Assembly: GCA_942159475.1 (NCBI GenBank)
Contig: OW804095.1
Location: 62,214,773 to 62,278,772 of the forward strand
Source: Sthenelais limicola
Taxonomy: Eukaryota; Annelida; Polychaeta; Phyllodocida; Sigalionidae
Length of the DNA: 64,000 nucleotides
Direction: 5' to 3'
Each line of letters begins with the position of its first letter. Position 1 is the first letter of the stretch. Under the pieces are notes generated by a model. It was not told the DNA's origin and made no database searches. It saw nothing but the letters and a program-made list of their open reading frames with translations. This document shows, piece after piece, positions 57,383 to 64,000 of the stretch. Both the position numbers and the translations under genes were made by a program.

Positions 57383-57870
57383 CTCGCTCAAAAATCCACC
57401 CTAACCAACTCAGGGCGTTAAAAAATGACACAGAATATGCTCTTGCAGAGCACCAAAATCAGGTTGCACTGACCACTTCAAAGAACCCCCCACCACCAAA
57501 ATCAGGTTGCACTGACCACTACAAAGGAGCCCCACCACCAAAATCAGGTTGCACTGACCACTGCAAAGGACCCCCACCACCAAAATCAGGTTGCACTGAC
57601 CACTACAAAGGAGCCCCACCACCAAAATCAGGTTGCACTGACCACTGCAAAGGACCCCACCACCAAAATCAGGTTGCACTGACCACTACAAAGGAGCCCA
57701 CCACCAAAATCAGGTTGCGCTGACCAATATTACTGAGCCCCAGGTTCCAATTGAAGACACAGTCTCCATCGATGATATAATGGAGAATGAGGAGGTGGTC
57801 ACAGTTCACATTGGTGAAGGAGAAGACCTTGCCAACTCCATCCAGAACTTAGTTTTAACTGATACTGAAA
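57383..57870 (+). pseudogene. Exon with a 42-bp tandem array and an acidic tail
   Basis: After the acceptor TTACATTTCAG the frame reads RSKIHPNQLRALKND and ALAEHQNQVAL, consistent with the end of a PWWP module. It then enters a tandem array. Beyond the array the coding character returns in another frame (EPQVPIEDTVSIDD, MENEEVVTVHIGEGED). Array units of 43, 42, 42, 42, 41 and 41 bp do not sum to a multiple of three, so the array carries a net frameshift. Interrupted at its 3' end by the insertion at 57871-59386. Confidence 0.5.
57448..57718 (+). repeat. Tandem array, 42-bp unit, about 6.5 copies
   Basis: The unit contains ACCACCAAAATCAGGTTGCA and CTGACCACTRCAAAGGA. Units alternate between an ACTACAAAGGAGCC and an ACTGCAAAGGACCC form, giving an 84-bp higher-order period. 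Confidence 0.9.
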
Positions 57871-59386
57871 CAAGGAGGTCATGTGGCTATTTATATAGCC
57901 ACATATCGCGAAGCGAAGCCTGGTTATTATATTAATAGAGGGGTGATCTCTGTAGAGAGGTGGTCTTGCGTAATTTACAGCAAATCTTAAGAAATTGAGC
58001 AATTCTAAGATCACCTTAAGAGAATCGACCACAATATTAATTATTACAGCTAATATACATCACACAGCAATGATTCAAACACCCATATTTGTCTCTTCTT
58101 TAGTAGAATATTTAGGATGGTGAGTTATTTTGGTATATCATAGATTTTTAAAAATTGAAAGAAGTACTGGACAAGCTGTCTGTCATCTCTAATCTTTCTC
58201 AATTACTAATGGCCCTAAATATCTGATAATGTGTTCTCTTAAAGAAGACAATTTTATGATTAGAGAGAGGGCCTAGATTTTCTTATCATTTCATGCCTCC
58301 CTTATCTGTCTGGGTGACATGGGATACAGGGCCAGACATACAGAGAAGGAGTGGAGAGGAAGGGTAAGCTGTGACCACGTTGAGTAATCCCAGCTGTCTT
58401 TCAATTCATATAGGGAATGCTACTGGGAAAGGCTTTCTTTAATATCAGTTGGAGCAACGAGACTAGAGGGGAATTACGTCTGGATGAGGGGAGAGGAGAA
58501 TCTAATCTTTTTCCTCTCTCAAGCATCAGTTTATATTTTCATGACATCGCTCTCAGGTTTGAGTATGTCTATTGGGTTGAGTGTGGGCATTCTCTCCACT
58601 ACTCTGTCTCATGCACGTCTGTGTTATCTGAAACTTAGGAAGGTTAGTCAGAGAGAGCCACTACCAACATCAGGGGTCAAACACACCCCCATAGGATAAG
58701 CCCCCCCTATGGGATCACTCCCCTGGGCCCCTGGTTAACCTGTATTCACAGTCTGGTTTGGGGAACAGACCACAGCTGGGTTTTGGTGCACTTTCTCTTT
58801 CCTGTGTACTCTCTGACTTTCTGACCGAGGTGGACGATATTATAGGAACATAGGGGACTGGAGAGATTCTACCACCCAAGCCCACTGTGACCACGTTGAG
58901 TAATCCCAGCTGTCTTTCAATTCAGTCTGGGAGCAGGAGCAGGAGCAGGAGGGGGTGGTTGTTTTGATGGGGTTGTTATGACGGGGCAGGAGCAGGGCCA
59001 GTCACTCACTCACTGGGCCAGTCACTCACTCACTGGCCAGTCACAAGTCACACCCAAGTCGGCTACTAGAATACCCAAGTCAGGTTGAGATAAAGATCTT
59101 ACTTCAAAGCGTACGAAGGTGGTTTACCGCTTTTGGAAATAACTCTTTTCAGAAAAACAATTTGAAAATTTAAATCACCCTATTCAACTACTATCGGTTT
59201 TCCTGAGCCATTTACCAAACATGAAAGAAATAGCTTGAAAAGAAAGGCATGTACTAGGTCACCAAACCTACGCAATAGGTTATGTTATATTTTGTATGTA
59301 TGTATGTATATATGTATGTATATATGTGTGTATGTCTGTCACATGGAGGTCAAAGCCAGATGTAAAGTGAGCTTCGCTCACAATAA
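57871..59386. mobile_element. 1.5-kb insertion flanked by a long imperfect duplication
   Basis: The host sequence TCCAGAACTTA...ACTGATACTGAAA appears on both sides (57841-57870 and 59387-59410; the right copy lacks 6 bp). The left end has a hairpin (ATGTGGCTAT/ATAGCCACAT) and TCGCGAAGCGA; the right end has GTGAGCTTCGCTCAC. Inside are a 40-bp exact direct repeat (58369-58408 and 58885-58924, TGTGACCACGTTGAGTAATC...), a GAGCAG run, GGCCAGTCACTCACTCACT repeats and a GTATGTAT microsatellite. No ORF of known type. The superfamily is not clear. Confidence 0.5.
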
Positions 59387-59490
59387 TCCAGAACTTAACT
59401 GATACTGAAATCAGAGAAAAATCCCTACAGGGTACACTTCCTGTACTTTTCATTAAGAAGAAATTTTATTTAAAAATCTTTCATCCCCAG

Positions 59491-60402
59491 ATCAGAATGC
59501 CACACATGATTTTGACTCTGATTCTGATTCTAGTATTAATGGGGACCCTGACTACGAACCGTATTCACCACAATCAGAGAAACAGGATAGTTGGTGTGAT
59601 TCATCCTCTGTGGAACTGGAGATGGAACAAACCATGACAGGGATTCCACTTCCCACTGATACACAAGACACAGTCACAGTCATCCCCAGTTCAAAATATC
59701 ACTACTCAAAATGAATTAAAGCTCTACACAAAACAAAAGCCCAAAGTAGGATGCAAGCAAGTCTGCGATAAAACAAATTTTTGTGCCTTCTGCATGAAAC
59801 CAATCCATAGCAAAATTTCGAGGCATTTATTAACAGTTCATGAAGACCATCCGCGCATGTATAATATAGCAACAATGCCAAAGAGGTCAAAAGAAAGAGC
59901 TATAGAACTGGAGATGCTGGCCAATGATGGAAATTTCAAGCACAACACATATGTGCTAAGCAACGGAGATTTGGAAATAGTCATTGCCGGAAGAAAATCT
60001 TCTGGCAATGAGGCTAATCACCCCAAAAACTATTTACCTTGTGAACACTGTCTAAAGTTCATATTACAAAGTAACCTATGGCAGCACCACAAAAGATGTG
60101 CAGTCAAGAATTTTCGGATGGAAATTGAACCTGCTCCTAACAGTGAAACTGGCAATGCGGTCAGGAGAGGACGCACCCTTTTGCGAAGCACTGTTTCATC
60201 TGATCCAGAAAGCAACTTGGTGAACAAAATGCTTGACAGGATGCGGAAGGACGAGATCACAGAGGTTGTCTCCACAAATAGCCTAATTTGTCGCTTTGCT
60301 GCCCTAAAATTAGAGGCCTTAGGTGATGAGGGAGATCAGAAACTTGGGGATATCTATTGTGTCAGCCAACGTCGACAGAGTTCCTATACCTGTATTTCAT
60401 GA
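59491..60402 (+). pseudogene. Zinc-finger exon of a transposon-derived or recombinase-like gene
   Basis: Starts after the acceptor TTTCATCCCCAG. First frame: Asp/Ser-rich (FDSDSDSSINGDPDYEP). A frameshift near 59665 leads to the main frame: CAFCMKPIHSKISRHLLTVH (C-x2-C-x12-H-x4-H), KRSKERAIELEMLANDGNF, then CEHCLKFILQSNLWQHHKRC (C-x2-C-x11-H-x4-C), and a segment with LVNKMLDRMRKDEITEVV. I know this combination from multi-copy proteins in fish and invertebrates that end in a tyrosine-recombinase-like domain. The middle of that protein (several hundred residues) was not found before 62081, so the locus is probably degenerate. Confidence 0.55.
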
Positions 60403-60409
60403 TAATTAG

Positions 60410-60984
60410 TAACTTAGAAAAAGAATTATCTTGGTATCTGACTGAATCCAGTTCTGCTCAATGCTAGATAGATATGGGCACGGAATGTAAGCAAAAACAG
60501 AGAGAGTTTACTTTTATTTGGCCTGAAATGCTGGGAAATCGGGATTTTTAGGAGAATTTTTCAATGATTAATAGTAAATGATAGTGTTTATTTTTAAAGA
60601 TATATCATTCAAGCAATCTGTCTTTGTGCGTACATAATAAGTGCTTATAGGTGGTCACCATCACCAAATATGATCCCAATGCAATGAGAATCCTAATAGT
60701 TATGGAATTTTATCATTTGTGGAAGGAGGTGCGTCATCCCGCATCACGTTTTATTATAGGTACTGGCTGAGAAATGTGACTCATAGTAGGGGTAAACATT
60801 AATAATGATATAAACCAGTATGTATTCTGATGTTGAAAAATAAGGAAATAGGAAAGAATTTCGAATTTATTTGTTCTTTATGTCTGAAAAGAGATGGGAT
60901 ACTGAATTTTGTGTAATAGGAGCGTCATCCCGGGAACGCATTTCAACAGCCTATAAAAAAGTAAGAAATTGGATTTGAGCATAG
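60410..60984. other. Intron-like sequence before the SINE
   Basis: No supported exon. GCGTCATCCCGCATCACG-like words recur at 60730, 60923 and 61310. Confidence 0.35.
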
Positions 60985-61193
60985 AGTGAGTGAGTGAAAT
61001 TGGTGGCTTTACGCCCTTATCAACACTTTGAAGTGTTATATCAAGGGCGGGAGAGCTGAGAGGGAGGCAGTTTATGATCATACCCAGAAAACAGAGATAG
61101 AGAAGAAGGGAGAGAGAGAGACAGAGAAAAGAGACAGAAAGGCACTTTAAGGTCCCACCCAGGACCGGGCACTTTAAGGTCTTACCCAGGAGC
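60985..61193 (+). mobile_element. SINE (GAGTGAG family), full-length copy
   Basis: 209 bp bounded by a perfect 13-bp target duplication GATTTGAGCATAG (60972-60984 and 61194-61206). Same structure as the copies at 26116 and 34322. Confidence 0.9.
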
Positions 61194-61394
61194 GATTTGA
61201 GCATAGATAATTTAGCAAAATATATAAGGGACATATGTGTTTCGAATATGATATTAGCTTTTATTCTATTATTGGAAAAACATATATTGAAGCCTTATTA
61301 ATTCTGAGGCCGTCATCTCGCGTCACGCTGCGTACATTTGTGCATACTTTTAACGCACACTGAGGCCACAAATAAGAGAAATAAGTATGAAACA

Positions 61395-61650
61395 GTAGAC
61401 ATTTCCTGAAAGAGGAATTTGTTTACTTCATAATGATATAAACATTTAAGCAATCGCATGATTTCTCTTCACACAGCAAACGACGTAATAAAGGACATTA
61501 TTATTTTAGCCAATTGCACATGCCCCAAAACCAAACCCATACATAGTGTATGGGGGCGATTCCAGAAATTTAATTGTAATTTTGATGATTTTCACGTTTT
61601 TTGTTTATGCCATAGCTTTGTCAATTATGATCGTATCAACCTACATATAG
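61395..61650 (+). repeat. Dispersed repeat family R1, copy 2
   Basis: Matches 3586-3840 in the same orientation over its whole length, with small indels. Confidence 0.7.
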
Positions 61651-62080
61651 CATGTCTGTATTCCTGAGAACATCCCCCTCATGTCTAGATAAATGTAAAG
61701 ATTATATGAATATTATTTCTACTGATTTTCTTAGTCGTTGCTAATACACTATTGCAATTTATACTTGACAAGGCTCTAATAATCTACCTTTTGGCAAAAT
61801 AATATTATTGCACCTGAATGCAGTGAATATGTATGCTTATACCTCAGTGACTGTTTAAGATTTTTACAAAATTTCAAAAACATTAGATATCCCGACATGT
61901 CTATTTGACTTTCCTAAAGTTGTATGGTTGTGCAACTATTCCATCTGTTAGAAGAGATATGACGCTTAGACTTTGATATTCGGTGTCACATGTAAATAGA
62001 GCAATTGTCGACATTTCATGAGAATCGCCCATATATTGATACAGTAATTCTTTCTGCATTATTTGTTTTTTAATATGCAG

Positions 62081-62562
62081 ATATTGGACATGACAAAAAA
62101 GGAAGTGGAAACACTTGCCATCCACTTGGGTCATGATGTTAAAACACATAAAGAGTACTACCGGCTACAACATTCAACTGTTGAATTATCCAAGGTAGTT
62201 ACTTGTACTTTTTCATTGAACTTTAATTACTAATCATTATTGAATAATCATAGACAGAACATATTTCATACCCCTTTTTGTGAAATTGGCTGTGAATGAT
62301 ATGGTATACACCCAGATGAAAAATATGGACCCAATAGTGTAATGTATATAATTTCATCTATCAAAATCATACCCAATATCCATTACATATGTTTCAAATG
62401 AGAATGTGTTACTGATATTGTTGGTGCCAGTTTAATGGTTTTGTGCACTCAAGAGACAGGTCAATAAGAAAAATAGGATATAATTAAAATTTTTGTCACT
62501 ATTATCACTTCCACCAGGTCTCTCAGCTTCTCATTGCTAAAAGGCTAGCCGAAAAAGGCTAG
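62081..62562 (+). CDS. Last two exons of the recombinase-like gene
   Basis: Exon 62081-62194 (AG acceptor after TTTTTTAATATGC, GTAGTT donor) encodes LDMTKKEVETLAIHLGHDV and KTHKEYYRLQHSTVELSK. Exon 62518-62562 (acceptor TTCCACCAG) reads VSQLLIAKRLAEKG and stops. Both exons are in phase 0. The LGHD-x5-H-x2-YYRL stretch is the C-terminal signature of the protein family whose zinc-finger part lies at 59491-60402, and it resembles the His/Tyr end of tyrosine recombinases. It may therefore hold the nucleophile region of a Crypton-like or domesticated enzyme. The catalytic Arg part was not found. Confidence 0.6.
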
Positions 62563-62844
62563 CCGAAAAAAGGCAGATCATGTGCAAGCTTGTGCAATCT
62601 CAAGTGAAACCATACCATGCATTACTTCTTGTCAGCTTACTCATTGTAATTGTGCACACTGTGCTTTTGCTACAGAATTCCTTCGTGCTGAGACCCAGCC
62701 TATGGATGGTACATACAAAACCCTGGCTTATCCAGCTTTTAATTACTTCAATATGTGTTAAAAGCATGACATTTGAACTGAAGCTTTATAACTACATTTT
62801 CCTGAAATTATCATGTGGTGAAGGTATAATTTGTTGCAGCACCA

Positions 62845-63930
62845 GTCTGTCTAGTACTGACATAAAACCAAAACCAATTGATGGGGCCCACGCTTTGAAA
62901 ATAATGATAGAGTCACGAAAACTCATTTGTTTGATCTTATAACAATATTTTTCATCTATGGCCAATATCTGTTTTTAACAAATGGTTCTAAGAGAATATG
63001 TGTTTGTTTGATGCATTTTGGAGTAATAACTAGCCTCTTTTGCCACCGAAACATGTGAGGCATCAGGGGATGAAGAACCAGTAAGGTTGGCCTCTCTTGA
63101 AGGTAAGATTAGTTTGCAATACTGCTGACATACTACTGTTAGGTAATATTTGTCTTCATGAAACAGTTATCATTTACTGATAGAATCATGGCTGTTTACA
63201 TAATTTTGATTTCTAAGCAATCGATTGATGTATTGTCATTTCTCTTATTATCATTATAATTTCCTTTATTCTTTTCATCTTGCTTTACCAACTCTCAATA
63301 TGTTGGCTAGGGCAATCAACTACCTGAACTACCAAGGATTTCCATGATAAAAAGCAGTCTGTCTAGTACTCATATAAAACCAATTGATGGGGCCCATGCT
63401 TTGAAAATAATGATAGAAACTAAAACAGTCGCGAAAACTCATTTTTGATCTTATAACAATATTCCCCATCTATGGCCCATATATATCTGTTTTTAACAAA
63501 ACGTTCTAGGAGAATATGTGTTCATTTGATGCATTTTGGAGTAATAACTAGCCTCTTTTGCCACAGAAACATGTTGTGAGACATCAGGTGATGAAGGGCC
63601 AGTAAGGAAAAAACAGAGGTTGGCCTCTTGTGAAGGTAAAATTAGTTTGCAACACTATAGGTGATTTTTGTCTTCATGAAACAGTTATCATTCTCTGATA
63701 GAATCATGGTTGTTTACATAATTTTGATTTCTAAGCAATCGATTGATGTATTGTCATTACTCTTATAATCATTATAATTTCCTTTATTTTTCTTGTGTTT
63801 CACTATTAATTGGGCTGGGTCCATGCCTTGTTACAGAGAAGGGTAAATTTTCAGTAGATTGTACCCTCCAGCTAATCTAAATGGTATAATCATCTTGCCT
63901 TACAAACTCTCAATATGTTTGCTAGGGTAA
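62845..63930 (+). repeat. Tandem duplication with a 512-bp offset carrying a duplicated mini-exon
   Basis: Unit 1 (62845-63318) and unit 2 (63357-63927) share GTCTGTCTAGTACT, AATTGATGGGGCCCA, GGAGTAATAACTAGCCTCTT, AGCAATCGATTGATGTATTG and ACTCTCAATATGTT in order; unit 2 has about 70 bp inserted near its end. Each unit has a short exon-like segment (63049-63102 and 63567-63635) described separately. Confidence 0.85.
63567..63635 (+). CDS. Possible 69-bp exon (unit 2 of the duplication)
   Basis: Acceptor TTTTGCCACAG and donor GTAAAA bracket 23 codons reading ETCCETSGDEGPVRKKQRLA in one frame, an acidic-then-basic stretch like a nuclear localisation segment. The equivalent in unit 1 has a good GTAAGA donor, but its acceptor is changed from CAG to CCG, so only unit 2 would be spliced in. 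The attached gene is unknown. Confidence 0.35.
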
Positions 63931-64000
63931 TAATATGTTATACCTCATTGTGTCATAATGTATTACTGTACCACAAATTATAATCAAATTATTAATGGCC

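Noticed and set aside
62580..62942. 120-codon hydrophobic frame after the recombinase-like gene
   Set aside because: Starts in the 3' untranslated region of that gene and runs into the tandem duplication; the hydrophobicity reflects T-rich sequence.

Overview
The window is eukaryotic nuclear DNA from an animal. It is AT-rich, has introns with GT/AG borders, and is dominated by transposable elements; the host-type coding sequence is very sparse. The mix (PIF/Harbinger, CR1/L2-type LINEs with an esterase ORF, a jockey/I-type LINE with RNase H, a piggyBac-type MITE, and a SINE with a GAGTGAGTGAG head and a TTTACGCC stem) suggests a marine invertebrate. Lophotrochozoan is my best guess because the SINE head resembles repeats I remember from molluscs, but the species cannot be fixed from the sequence.

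Layout. 0-5.2 kb: first coding exon of a mitochondrial carrier (640-856), dispersed repeats, and a minus-strand LINE tail (4796-5167). 5195-21758: one PIF/Harbinger transposon with matching inverted ends and a TAT target duplication. It carries an inward-facing MADF-type DNA-binding protein gene on plus (exons 5600-18414) and a DDE transposase gene on minus (21560-18877), both decayed. A CR1/L2-type LINE (about 7.85-14.35 kb) sits inside an intron of the MADF gene. That LINE is the most unusual object here: its first ORF joins a coiled-coil/RRM-like ORF1p region to a complete NADAR (YbiA-like, ADP-ribose-processing) domain, its second ORF is an SGNH hydrolase, a third small ORF holds an internal repeat, and ORF2 (endonuclease plus reverse transcriptase) is broken.

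21.8-25.2 kb: a degenerate tandem repeat rich in RFX X-box palindromes and TCAAGGTCA sites, then the N-terminal half of a transposase-like protein. 26-41 kb: SINE copies with clear target duplications, two nearly identical 5'-truncated jockey/I-type LINE insertions, and the C-terminal half of the same kind of transposase-like protein (37.6-38.8 kb). 42.1-44.7 kb: a minus-strand LINE tail split exactly at a TTAA by a piggyBac-type MITE. 45.8-48.0 kb: a tandem-repeat island built on CCCCGAACACAACA, including an 89-bp near-perfect palindrome. 50.3-50.5 kb: a GC-richer, CCAAT-bearing candidate promoter. 51.4-53.1 kb: nested fold-back repeats.

55.6-63.6 kb: remains of a multi-exon plus-strand gene: basic N-terminus, PWWP-like exon, repeat-bearing exon, zinc-finger exon, and a C-terminal exon ending in a tyrosine-recombinase-like GHD...H..YYRL motif. 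It is interrupted by a SINE and a 1.5-kb insertion. No tRNA, rRNA or CRISPR array was recognised.
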